DNA from: Costus lasius
Taxonomy: Eukaryota > Streptophyta > Magnoliopsida > Zingiberales > Costaceae
Assembly: GCA_027563935.2 (NCBI GenBank)
Contig: CM050452.1
Coordinates: forward strand, 34,914,850-34,978,849
Direction: 5' to 3'
Length of the DNA stretch: 64,000 nt
Of this stretch, positions 10,741 through 21,508 are shown one piece after another (the first letter of the stretch is position 1; each line of letters starts with the position of its first letter). The notes under the pieces are model-generated. The model was not told the origin of the DNA. It saw nothing but the letters and a program-made list of their open reading frames with translations, and ran no database searches. A program made the translations under genes and the position numbers.

Positions 10741-10748
10741 TATAAAAG
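10741..10748 (+). promoter_or_regulatory. TATA box of LTR3
   Basis: TATAAAAG followed by CCCCAATTTTG, downstream of the palindrome array and upstream of the leader-like segment. The equivalent place in LTR1 has lost the TATA. Confidence 0.65.
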
Positions 10749-11630
10749 CCCCAATTTTGTGACTAATCATTGAGCAATCAGGTGATAAAGCAGCTAGGGC
10801 AGAAGAACACGGTGACGAGGTGATCCTGAGGCAATTTTCGGAGTTCGAACCATCAGATCATCACGATTTTTGCAGATTACTTTCGGTTTTTTTTCTCCTT
10901 CCTCTCAGATTCACTTCCTTGTAGTTTTCTTTCCCTTTAAAGAGAGATTTTGAGCATTTCAATGACGATTGTAGCGTAAACCCTTTTTTGGGGCTCGTTT
11001 GAAGCCCGTTGACGATTCTTAATTGCAATTCTTGTTCTAATTCGATTATTTGGATTATATTGTGAGCGTATTTTACTTTGATGTGCAAATCTCATGATTT
11101 TACCTTGGCCAAGTATTTTCATGTTTCAGCCGTTACGATTCATACCGAGAGGAGGATCATAAGGGTGGATCTTCTTAGTAAAACTTGAGAGACCTCGACA
11201 CGAGAGTGCTTGGTTTTTGCTCGAGGGTTTCATAATCTTCCATAAAACTCATTGGGTTTGTCTAAAATGATCCACCGCGAGAGTAGAAGATCGTCTTAGA
11301 CAAACATCGGGGTGCACACTCGAGAGAGGGCACCTTGTACCCTAGGGATAGATTCTTTGTGCAAAATCATAAATCCAGGTAACCGATTTTTTTTAAACGC
11401 GATTAAGATCGTCATCGTTGTGGAAACCATAGCCCTGATCTCTCTCTCATTTTTATTCTCTACCGACGTAGCTTCGATTTCTTGTTTTCGATTTAAGTTC
11501 TCAAAACCCTGTTTTGATTCGCTTAGCTATCAAGAGTTAGATTTTCTGGTAATTAACCTTGTTCCCTATGGGATTCGACATCTTTTATATTACTTTGACA
11601 TAACCATGCACTTGCGGGATGTGTCAGTCA

Positions 11631-11774
11631 TCCCTTGAGGTCGACATAAACATCAACGACGACGATGACAATGGGACCGTATCTTTCCAGCAGGCTCGTC
11701 AAGGATGTATTCAGGCCTTTATGTCTCAGGCCATTCAAGATATGCAGCGGATATTGAACACAAAGCGGTGGTGA
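11631..11774 (+). pseudogene. C-terminal fragment of a retrotransposon ORF, probably Athila ORF-1
   Basis: An open frame without a start codon runs from the LTR3 end to TGA at 11,772-11,774 (acidic DDDD stretch, then QARQGCIQAF and DMQRILNTKRW). The sequence after it (GCATAGGAGACTATGC near 11,875) resembles that just after the ORF-1 stop at 8,930 (GCATAGAGGACTATGC near 8,985). I infer the end of another Athila ORF-1, cut by insertion of the element that owns LTR3. The protein itself does not carry a motif I can name. Confidence 0.4.
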
Positions 11775-12086
11775 TCCATCCCTGATCTATGCCTTGCGGC
11801 AAGCATATATCTATTTTTCTCTCTGCTTTAGTAGGTTGCTTCTTTATATTCGCTATTCATGTACTTTCATACTGCATAGGAGACTATGCAATTCTTTGCC
11901 ATGGGTAAAGGACTTTCCCCTCTTTTTAGTTTTTGTTTGCTCATGTACTTAAAGACATAGTCTTTTTATGGTCTAGTTATGTGTTATGTGTGTTCTGTTT
12001 TTTCTTACTCTTTTATGTTTTCGTGTTTTGATGTTTTTCTAAGTCACTAAATTTTTGGAATGTTTTCTCCATATTTATTTCGTGTC
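11775..12086 (+). mobile_element. 3' non-coding remnant following the ORF fragment
   Basis: T-rich, no ORF or clear motif beyond the similarity to the sequence after 8,930. It ends where the minus-strand LTR of element E begins. Confidence 0.4.
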
Positions 12087-13016
12087 TGTTGATGCGTCCA
12101 CATGTGCATGGATTTATCAAAGTAATACAAAGATTATCATTCCCAACGAGGATTTGGCGGTCAAGTACCAATTACACGACTCGTTTATATCTAAGCGAAT
12201 CAAACTGTGATTTTGCATGAACTCTAAGTACGAAAAGTAACAGAAGTAGCGTTTTAGGGGTAAAACTCAAGTTTTAGAAGGTCGAGACTCGGGGTTTCAC
12301 CACACTGACATTTATAAATTTGATAAAAAAGAATCTTTGAACAAAATAAATATAGCTATGAAAGGGAATTTTTCCTATGGTACAAATTACCTCCTCTCGA
12401 AGTGTAATCCGGTACTTAGCTATGCTGATTCCCTACTCTCGTGACAACTAACGCAACTAGGCCCATTAAGTTCTATGAAAAATCATCAAATCTTTCAAAT
12501 GAATCCAAACTACTCCCATGATTGGATTCATAGGTTTGAATAGAATTTTTCCAACGTTGCGATTCATCTCCCGGTACTTCTCACAACGTCTAAGATGCAA
12601 ATATACTTGGCTAGAGTAAATTACAGGATAAATTTAATTCTAATCAAATCAATGCTATAATGATCATGTTAAAGAATAATAATACAAATTTTAATCCATA
12701 AGCATCAGTGGGCTACATCCCTAATCCCGAAAACAAGTTTACTCGCTCATATTCAAAGAAAACAACATGTTCATTGATGAAGCTTGCATTGAATCTTAAT
12801 GAAATACAAGAAAATCACTAGACAAGTAATCAGAAAAGCTTCTCCTAGATTTAATGATGAAGATGAAGTGCCTAATTCTTCTCTTTGCGTGAATTCTCGT
12901 CAGAATTTCACCCTGGAACCAAGTTTCGCCACCGCCTTTGATTGTGTTTGCCCATAAAAGTCTCTCTTGCCCTCCAAAAATTCTTCCTTTTATAGTTTAA
13001 TTGGTTTGAAACCCTT

Positions 13017-14747
13017 TGTTGTATTCCGCAAGTGCACAGATACTTCGAAATAATAAAAGATATCGAACCATAGAGACCTACGTGTTAAGAACCAAATAGT
13101 TGTTTTCTTACTAGCTAAGCAAATCGAATATGATGCAAGTAAACGATCGGAAAGTGCACAAAATATCTAAGAGGGAAATTGGGACTAGGGTTTCATCCAA
13201 CTTAATTTCTATGACTAGATATAAATAGATGTTCGTCAGTCACATCTTATTATGATAAAGATATAATTTACTTCACAAATAAATCATCTCGCTCTCGCGC
13301 AGATAATTTACAAAGAACTAATCCTCACTCTCATGCAAGATTTATTCAATATTAAATAAAAGTAAATCATTAACAAAAAACTCAAGGATCACTCTCGTGC
13401 ATCCGAATTCTAAGTCAATCATCTCAAGTGGAAACTCAAGGATCACTTTTATGCATCCGAATCTCAACACAGGTTCTACTTAAGGTTCTCCAATGACCTG
13501 ATACTTGATTTCTCACAGTATAATCATGTTTATTTCAATAACTCAATCCTAAGTTCAGATTATCAACATGGCAATATATTTCTAAAATCGAGAAATAAGA
13601 ACAAACCTAATTTCTTACAATGAGTTCCTAACATTCAATTTTAGGGTTCCAAGTTTTCACAAATCACCTCTCGGTCCATATTATAAAAACTCTAAAACAT
13701 GTAGATAATATGAAACTATGGAGAATTAAAGAGCAATCGTCACATAAGTAGAATTATCAAAACAAGAATATCATGACAAAATAAGGATCATCTAGTCATT
13801 AGAAATCAAGGGGATTACACCCCCATGCCCCAAAAGATGTCTAAGCTAGCATGGAAGAAGAATTACAATAAACCATAGTTCAGATTGATCAGAAATCGAA
13901 GAGAAAGGGGAAAAACACTTTACACAGAGCTGTAATGAAAATTACAGCCCGTAATTTTGCTCCAGAATCGCGATGAACAGTGCAGGCGACCCTTCTTTCA
14001 TTGATTTCTCCTCCGATCGATCTCCTTTCACTCTGAAACTTCTGGGGTATCATCTCCTCCGCTAGGCGAAGCTTCCTTGTGAAAATCGCGCCCTGAGGTG
14101 GCCTCTACACCTCTCGGTGTGAGGCTGTGCCCTAAGGATGCCTCTCTTGATTTCTCTCTAGACAGTGGATGAAAATTAGGGCTTTCACTCCCCCCCCCCC
14201 CCCCGTCTTTTCCTCATTGAGACGAGTTTATAGCTTCTTTCAGATCTCAATTTGGTGGTCTATAGCTCGAGAAATCGTCTTCGCAAGACATCCGCGGAAG
14301 AATCGAGCAACCTGGGTTGAAATTACGGTACCATAATTTTCATTACGACAGTGCCGTAATTTTTTTCTGTATATTTCTGGGTGGAAATTATGGTAGTGTA
14401 ATATTTATTATGGCATTGCTGTAATTTTACTTCTGTGCTTTTTGGGGCATAAATTACGGTACCATAATATTTATTACACCCGGGGGCGTAATTTTTAATT
14501 TTGCTCCGATTTGCATGAAAATTGACAAGCGGCTTCGTCTCAATGTCTGGAATCCATTGGTGTGTTCAAATCTTTCAAAATCCATTAAAATATGGCACTT
14601 TTTACCTAAAAATTATCAAAAATAAGAAATAGTATAGATTCTGCAATATTTGACAAATAAAGCTTAAAAACAGGCAAAAGAGCATAAATATAACACAAAA
14701 AGACCAATAAAATGACATAAAATATACTATAAATTTTGGTGTCATCA
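13017..14747 (-). mobile_element. Athila solo LTR (LTR4) inside LTR5
   Basis: Bounded by TGTTGTATTCC and GTGTCATCA with a perfect CCCTT duplication at 13,012-13,016 and 14,748-14,752; 1,731 bp. Closely resembles LTR7 and LTR8. Contains motif copies (13,300-13,465), the leader hairpin (13,929-13,948), a run of 14 C near 14,191, and class 1 palindromes (14,312-14,495). No internal sequence, hence a solo LTR. Confidence 0.93.
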
Positions 14748-14827
14748 CCCTTCAAGGAAGAATTTTGAAGAGTTTAGTTAAAATCTGACTCGATTCAGGG
14801 TCGAATCGAGTGAAATATGCGAAGGGG

Positions 14828-15050
14828 CGGAAATATTCATGGCCCGTAAACTATTCACGGCTGCGGCTGTGAAAGTTTCTGTGAATAAAGTCTTACGTGC
14901 ACAGAAATATTCACGGCCCGTGAAGGATTTACGGCCTCACCTGTGAAAGTTTATGTGAACTTTTTTACTTAGGCGCGATTTCATCTCTTGAACGCGAAAC
15001 TCAGGCCGGTTGAAAAACTCATGGCCAAGGCTGTGAATGTCGCGTCTGAC
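14828..15050 (-). repeat. Palindrome array, class 3 (TTCACGGCCCGTGAA), in LTR5
   Basis: Units such as ATTCACGGCCCGTGAA and TTCACGGCTGCGGCTGTGAA repeat with a period near 75-80 bp (about 14,831, 14,908 and a degraded unit near 15,000). It lies upstream of the LTR5 TATA box once the inserted LTR4 is discounted. It shares only the ACGGC core with class 1. Confidence 0.75.
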
Positions 15051-15282
15051 ATGGTTTTTGCCCCAAATTTGACGTGCGACCTCATAATTTTCTTGGGAAC
15101 CATGCTATGGCTTCAAAACTCACAAAATCCATCATTTTCATGCCATTTTACCTATATTTTCATAAAAATTAGGAAAAGTGTAGATTCCATACCAAAAATC
15201 ACTAAAAATTAGTATAAAATAATAAAATAAGCCCAAAATATCATAGAAAATATAGGTAAAAATATGATGTAAATGTAATGCA

Positions 15283-16950
15283 CCAAAATACCTTAGACTT
15301 AAAGCTTTGCTTGTCCTCAAACAATATTCTGGTATGTATGGAGAATGTAAAGATAAGGAACAATCTTATTTGTTCTCTCCTTAATAATGTCCCTGGTCCA
15401 CAATTCAAGCAATCGATCTTTTAGAACTCAAGTAATTTAAGAAAAATCATAATAAAGATAAATTCTCAAGAGTTTACAATCCAAGAAAGATAAAATTTAC
15501 AATTCATGTCATAACATTCATTCTTCACGCACTAAGTACCAAATACTCTAAACTTAATAAATCCACATTACTCAATAGATAAAAATTTATTTCAAGAATC
15601 TCGGTGATGATAAAGATAAGAGATTTTTAGAGCAATTTGGTTTTTAAACGGTTATATGCCCTTTTCCTATTAGCATCATAACATTGTTTAAAGTATACCG
15701 TAGAGCTAAATAATTTAACTCATAATCTCAGTCATAAGGTCAGCGGAGTTGTCCACTTAACCCACAGTGTTATCTCTCTTTTTTTTTTCAAATCGTAGAG
15801 AAAGTCAGTCAGTGGCATGGTATTTAAATTGTTATCGATCTTTTGCAAGAGGGATAAACATTTATTTTTAAGATTTCGCCCTGTTACTTGATCGCAATAG
15901 ACTTAAACCAGCTCACGGTACAATATAACTCATGACCTCAGATTACTCAACTAGAGGAGTTGGAGCAAATATCAATTTGAAGAAATATCATAAATTTCTT
16001 ATTCATAAAAATTTTACATCAAGCAAAGTTAGATAAATTAAACTTCAAGTATAGAAATACTATGCATGTGTCGCATGAACATATAACAATTCACATATGT
16101 ATTTTATCAATACCAAAATTGAATTTACTCAACAATTTAAGTCTACATGAAATTTCAGAAATTCCCTAAGTCATCAAACGAAATACTCAAAATGTTTCCT
16201 AAGTTCAGAATTAAAGATAAAACAAATTTGATTATCCTTAATAAACATAAACATTCAAAATACATACCTATAAAACTTGAAAAGAATCAAAATACATGGG
16301 AACACCCAAGACTTAAATTGTTGCATAAACATAAACATTAAATCAAGTTATGATAGGTTTCAAAAATTTTTTGCAAGAGTCCCATTCAAATATGAGCGAA
16401 ACCCTGTGCAATTATATCAAAATAGGTAAACGTGACTCAGAAAAATCTAGAAACTGTATCACATCATAGATATTCACATTTTTCACGGTAAACAAGTTTC
16501 AAACTCAAATACCGTCACATTTGATCAACTAAATCATATCTACCATACTCACAAAGAAAATGCTGCAACATTCACGGTCCGTAAGTGACTCACGGCCGTA
16601 ATCACCACATTGATCATCTTTCTTTTACATAAAAAAAATTCTCCAAAAACTCCTACAAACAAAACAACTTATTATAAGACTTTCCATCACAAAGATCCAT
16701 CAAATCATGCAGTTAAAGATTTTTAAAAATTCAAAGAAAATTAAAAACTAAAACTAAAAGTACTAAAAAGAATAATGAAAATCAGAAATTTGGGTTGCCT
16801 CCCAAAAAGCACTTGTTTAGGATCATTAGCTCGACCATAGCTATGATAATGGATGTTCTGGTGGATCAGATAAAATCAAGTGCACATCTTCTCCAATTTG
16901 TTCGTGCTTGAAATAATGTTTCAAACGCTAACCATTCACTTTGAAGCTTT
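15283..16950 (-). mobile_element. Non-coding 3' region of Athila element E
   Basis: AT-rich, between the LTR and the integrase end. It starts with the reverse-oriented priming tract at 15,283-15,325. No ORF-1 relic is recognisable, unlike element H. A class 3 type palindrome pair is found at 16,570-16,602, outside any LTR. The rest shows nothing beyond scattered A- and T-runs. Confidence 0.65.
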
Positions 16951-18506
16951 CTTGCCCTTCTTTTGATATTTCAATTGCGCCATATGGAAATACTCTCTAA
17001 ACAACAAAAGGAATTGACCATTGACTTCTCAATTTCCCTGGAAATAATCTGAGACGCGAATTAAATAACAAGACTTTATCTCCTTCAATAAATTCTTTCT
17101 TTGAAATTCGATGATCATGCCACTTTTTGGTGCGCTCTATATATATTCGGGCACTCTCGTAAGCAGAATTTCGGATTTCATCAAGTTCATTCAACTGGAA
17201 TTTTCTTTTCTCTTCGGTGCTCTTTATGTTATAATTTAGCCTCTTGATCGCCCAATAGGCCTTGTGCTCAAGTTCCATGTGGTAAATGACAAGATTTTCC
17301 ATAAACAAGTTGAAACGGAGACATACCTAAGGGTGTTTTGAAAGCTGTCCTGTAGGCCCAAAGAGCATCATCAAGCTTCAATGCCCAATCTTTCCTTGCT
17401 CCTGATACAGTCTTTTCAAGAATTCTCTTTATCTCACGATTCGAGATCTCTGCCTGTCCACTTGTCTATGGATGATATGGTGTAGCAATTTTATGGTGTA
17501 CTCCATATTTCTTTAACAATGACTCGAGCCTATGTTCTATAAAATGAGAGCCACTTTCGTTAATCAGAACTCTAGGCATACCAAATCTAGGAAAGATTAT
17601 ATTTTAAAATATCCTCTCTACAACTCGTGAATCGTTAGTGGCTTTGGCGGATGCCTCTACCCATTTAGATACATAATCAATGTATAAGAGAATGTATTTC
17701 TTTCCACATGAATTAGGGAAAGGCCCCATAAAATCTATTTCACAAACATTAAAAATTTCAATCTCTAAAATTCCGTGTTGAGGAAGTTCATCCCTTCTAG
17801 CAATATTACCTGCTCGCTCGCATTTATCACAAGACTGAATCAATTTCCTAGCATCATGAAAAATTGTTGGCCAATAAAAACCTAATTGGAGAATTTTGAA
17901 TGCCGTCTTCTAGCACTGGCATGTCCTCCATAAGGAGAAGAATGACAGCGAGAAAGAACATTAGGTATCTCTTCCTTGGGTAAACATCTCCTAAATAAGC
18001 TATCAGCGCATCGTCGATACAAGTATGGTTCATCCCAGAAAAAATGGTTAACATCCGAATGAAATTTCTTTTTCTCCTGAGATGTCAAATTAGGAGGCAT
18101 AATGTTAGACACAAGGAAATTAACAATATCTGCATACCATGGTGTCAATTGTCTTATAATAGCAAAAAGATACTCTTTTAGAAAAGAGTCATTAATCTCT
18201 AGATCTTCCTCCATATCATTTTCCTTGGTTAATCTAGATAGATGATCCGCCACTAAATTCTTTGCTCCTTTCTTGTCTCTTATTTCAATGTCAAATTTCT
18301 GTAGGAGCAATATCCACCGAATCAATCTGGGTTTTGCATCTTTCTTATTCACTAAGTATTTTATTGCCGAATGATGTGTTAAAACAATAACTTTAGGATT
18401 AACAATATAAGAATGAAATTTATTAAAAGTAAACACAATGGCAAGAAGCTCCTTCTCAGTTGTTGCATATTTGATCTGTGCTTCGTCTAAAGTTTTGTTG
18501 GCATAG
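16951..18506 (-). pseudogene. Athila RNase H and integrase region (pol of element E)
   Basis: Read on the minus strand from 18,506: RNase H ([27 protein letters not shown]), an H2C2 integrase head ([10 protein letters not shown] ... CDKCERAGN), integrase core ([14 protein letters not shown] with the third acidic residue) and C-terminal part ([23 protein letters not shown]). These are Ty3/gypsy Athila pol motifs. Breaks: a frameshift between about 17,843 and 17,920, stops at 17,604-17,606 and before SGQAE (near 17,467), and a frameshift near 17,310. At the second catalytic Asp the frame reads INESGSHF, so Asp is replaced by Glu. The frame that runs on to 18,583 takes its first residues from the neighbouring insertion and is chimeric. 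Confidence 0.85.
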
Positions 18507-19925
18507 TGGTGTAGCGCCAAGCTACGGGGTGGGGAGATCTCCTTGACTGACTCTAGGAAAGCGTACAAACGATTGGAAAACACACGGACTCAAAGAGATC
18601 AGATACGTATACGAGCAACGGATGGCAAAATAGATAAATCAAGACATTCAACTATGAAATAACACTCAAATGAAGCTACTAACCATTACAATTGGAGAAG
18701 GTGAGTTATCGAGACGAGGCCAAGGATCGTACACCTTGCCTCCAACCTCACTCTACATCCATACACTACGCGGAGCGAGGCACCAACCACTACTCCGGAG
18801 TTACAAGACCCTTCGCAGCCCCTTTGCGAAGTTCACCACTTGTAAGCTATCTAAACATTAGGCCCTATCTCCCTTTTATAAGCTAAGGGAGGGCAAACCC
18901 ACACCACTCACATGAGGAGTGGTTATAACTAATATTCTAACTACTAATCTGCAAAAAGCTGGAAAAACAAGGTACATTTGACTGGAAATATTCTAGCAAC
19001 CAAGTGTGTTTGGGAAGCTTCAGGTCACTTTAAATGTGAGCCGTCCATTTAGCTTTGGTGATATCTTCCAATCTGGACGATGGATCTGAGATCTGATGGC
19101 ATGGATGGATAGATCTGGTTCGGATTAGTGGGGATCGACACCCGGATCAACTAGAAACTCGTCCGATTGGAGCAGATCTGGCCGAAACAATACCAACCGT
19201 TGATTGCCTCTGAACTGATCTGGCCGTTGGATGAAGTTGAACTGATCTGGGCCGTTCAGCAGCGTTCTCCTCTTCTCTTCGTTCTCGCAAGGGCACGGGC
19301 GGCGAACAGGGCACACTGCCGGTCGTGGTTCCGGCCTCCATTGCCGGCAATACTCTAGCTGGAGGTGTGTGTTCCAGTTGCGGGCATCTGGGAAACTTCC
19401 GGTGACCGATCGTGGGGCGCCGAACCAGGAATAGAGCGGACGGCGGTGGAAGCTGGGAATCGGGGAAGTTTTCGATTTCGGCAATCCACCAGCCGGATGG
19501 CCGATTGTTTCCGGCTGTGAGTTCACGACGACGAGGAGATGCCGTGGCCGAAGTTTCATGATGATCAGTGCTGCGGATGGGGTGGCATAGAAGGCGACGT
19601 GCCGGACCTCATGAAGCTCGACGCCGGTGATCTGGCCGTCCGATGGCCGGACCATTTGGATTAGGAGTTTGCGCGGAGGAGGCGGTGCTGTAGCCGGAGT
19701 CTGTTGAAGATCGGAGCCCTGGATGATGCTCCCAAAATACACGGGCTGGGATGGTGGTCACTTGGTTCCCCGAGGAACATTCTGTGCAGAATTGAGCTTG
19801 TAACTTGGAACGCACCTGCATGAGTCACAAGCTAGGGTTTCGGTCACTGGGTTGACCGTGGAACTTTTTGTGAAGTCGGAGTCTGAGCAGTAAAGCTGGG
19901 TTTGCTGTGTTGCTCCTGCATTAGA

Positions 19926-20395
19926 AAGTTCCTCGGGGTACCCAGCGACGGAAGCCACACCTCGTGAGTCCTGCGGACAACTACCCGATTCGGGGGAGGC
20001 TTCACATGCACAAGTCCGATTTTCCACAGAAAGTTACTCGGGCTACCCCGCGACGAAGACCACACCCCATAAGTCCTGCGGACAACTACCGGATGCACAA
20101 GTCCAATTTTTCGTAGAAAGTTCCTCGGGGTACCCAGCGATGAAAACCACGCCCTGTGGGTCCTGTGGACAACTGCCGGGTGCACGAGTCCGATTTTCCA
20201 CAGAAAGTTCCTCGGGGTACCCAGCGACGAAAACCTCGCCCCGTGGGTCCTGCGGACAGCTACCCGGAGAAATTTTGGAATCGGAGGCGGAGCCACATGC
20301 ACAAGTCGGAACTCCCACAGAATGTTCCTCTGGTCACCCAATGACGAAAGTCACACCCCGTGACTTATGCGGACAGCTACCCGAAGCCGCATAAC
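19926..20395. repeat. Imperfect tandem repeat, about 87-bp unit, five copies
   Basis: Copies begin near 19,926, 20,026, 20,113, 20,200 and 20,317 with AGAAAGTTCCTCGGGGTACC or a variant, and contain GTCCTGCGGACAACTACC. Two units are longer because of inserts ending CATGCACAAGTC. GC-rich compared with the surroundings. Several open frames on both strands here simply follow the repeat. Confidence 0.85.
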
Positions 20396-20478
20396 TGTTC
20401 TAATGACCCCATTTCGACGTAAACAACCCACCCTACCACGTTGCTCCACCTCATGAAGACCAAAAGGAGCCCAACAAG

Positions 20479-20730
20479 GTGGTTATTCGGCGATCCCAAT
20501 GCCCATCTCACCCACCGGACTACTTCGTGGGTGTTATCATTCCACTCTCCATCCACACCGAAGTGACCCGGCCCAAGGACACTACAAGCCAATCCCCGAA
20601 GAGCCCAAGTCCAGATGGGCCTCACAACCACATCAGTAACACGGCCCAAGAGAAGGCTGCGACGATTGTTACACAGCCCAGTACTTTGAATTTTTGTTGC
20701 TTTATCGCGATGTGCTCTGAGCATGTCTAA
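20479..20730 (+). CDS. Possible ORF tail inside insertion I, conserved in a second copy
   Basis: The frame ends in NTAQEKAATIV ... QPS ... FCCF ... SEHV and a stop at 20,728-20,730. A related copy on the minus strand (63,465 to about 63,606) gives NSAQETATNVQ ... QPT ... FCYF ... SEVI and a stop at the aligned place. Over the last 30 residues I count 12 identities, many conservative changes and no gap. Both stops lie 174-180 bp before a TATA box. The true start is unknown, and I do not recognise the family. It could be the end of a protein encoded in the element. Confidence 0.35.
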   Translation: MVIRRSQCPSHPPDYFVGVIIPLSIHTEVTRPKDTTSQSPKSPSPDGPHNHISNTAQEKAATIVTQPSTLNFCCFIAMCSEHV

Positions 20731-20903
20731 CCGTCATCGCAGCCACCTCGTACGCTGAAGAATCAAAGGACCTGCGCCCCTACAGGAGTAGATGGTAGTT
20801 GGTAGGATTATATTTTGTTTTGTCTTTTGTGGTAGCTTGACCACTTTTTGGTTGTTAGTTGTTGGGATGCTGTCCTCTTTGACTTGTTTCCCCCTCCTTA
20901 TCT

Positions 20904-20911
20904 TATAAAAG
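20904..20911 (+). promoter_or_regulatory. TATA box of insertion I
   Basis: TATAAAAG followed by AGAGGGGCTGG. The reversed relative has TATAAAAG followed by AGGGCTG at 63,278-63,285. Confidence 0.5.
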
Positions 20912-21508
20912 AGAGGGGCTGGCCAACATTCTTCCTTAGTTCTCTTAGAGGTAGAGTTCTCCTAGTGAACAAGAGTGCCTCCAGCTTGTGTGGAAGACGA
21001 AGTAGCTTCGTCTTTAGAGTTTGTAAGAGTCAACGACCAGTGTCTCGACTCAAAGTGTTTCCTGCTTTTCGAGGAGTAAATCCCACCATTCCGGGTGGGT
21101 CAGGTTCACCTGTTTTTAAACGTTCTTTCCGTGTTGAGTTTCTTTCGCCCTCTCACCCACGAGCATCCGAGCGCCGGAGTCGTGGATGGTTTCCCTGTTT
21201 GTTGGTTTGTTCACAAGTCCATAGGCGTGCGAGCTGACTTTGCGATCTGCAAATCCCGTTCGTGCTGTGCTTAAAATTGCTCTAGAGGTTAGTGAGTGAA
21301 TTTCAATAATTTTGGGTGCCGTTGGATTTCTCTCGCATTAGTATTGCCTCGAAATGAATTCGCGTCGATTTCTCGTGTTTCTTGCTATACTTTCCGAGCG
21401 ATTTGACTTCCCTCGTCTCAAGACCCTTTCACGATTTATGTGCATTGTGTAAACACCATAGAGTACGGCACTAAGAACCAACCCTCCTACAGTAGCTGCA
21501 TCACATAG

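Larger units (their letters stand above)
10121..11630 (+). mobile_element. Athila-type LTR with class 2 palindromes (LTR3)
   Basis: Starts TGATGTCTTG directly after the priming tract; the likely end is GTCAGTCA at 11,630, by comparison with CACTTGCGGAC near the ends of other LTRs (here CACTTGCGGGA). Length about 1,510 bp. It contains a palindrome array (10,386-10,618), a clear TATA box (10,741-10,748) and variants of the CGAGAGTG-type motif between 11,190 and 11,330. No matching target duplication is visible because the 5' part of the element is missing; the right boundary is less certain than the left. Confidence 0.7.
12087..15282 (-). mobile_element. 3' LTR of Athila element E (LTR5), split by a solo LTR
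   Basis: On the minus strand it starts TGCATTACAT (15,282) and ends CATCAACA (12,087). Removing the solo LTR at 13,017-14,747 and one CCCTT leaves about 1,460 bp. The neighbouring sequence at 15,283-15,325 is a reverse-oriented priming tract (CTTTGCTTGTCCTC), so the element body lies to the right. It has a minus-strand TATA box (TATAAAAG, 12,987-12,994) and class 3 palindromes (14,828-15,050). Confidence 0.8.
18507..21503 (+). mobile_element. Unclassified 2,997-bp insertion (I), possibly a long solo LTR
   Basis: Starts TGGTGTAGCG, ends CTGCATCA, and is flanked by a perfect CATAG duplication (18,502-18,506 and 21,504-21,508), so boundaries are firm. It disrupts the RNase H frame of element E. 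The two ends form a poor inverted repeat (TGGTGTAGC against TGATGCAGC). It has a plus TATA box (20,904-20,911) 590 bp from the right end, a TATA-like sequence on the minus strand (near 18,870-18,880) 370 bp from the left end, and an imperfect tandem repeat (19,926-20,395). A relative of the right 1 kb is found reversed at 62,760-63,606. I found no primer site, pol or second LTR. TG...CA ends and a 5-bp duplication suit a solo LTR, but a non-LTR origin is not excluded. Confidence 0.7.

Noticed and set aside
17882..18583. 233-codon frame taken as a single protein start
   Set aside because: Its first 25 or so residues come from insertion I beyond the CATAG junction at 18,506; only the rest is Athila RNase H and integrase.
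19125..19742. 205-codon minus-strand frame in insertion I
   Set aside because: GC-rich stretch with several overlapping frames on both strands, no motif, no second copy to test; chance openness is likely.
19844..20341. 165-codon and shorter frames with repeated GYPEELS/GTPRNFL phrases
   Set aside because: Direct products of the 87-bp tandem repeat read in different frames.
18507..21503. Insertion I as a complete element with two LTRs
   Set aside because: The left 700 bp and right 700 bp are not direct repeats, and no primer site was found between them.
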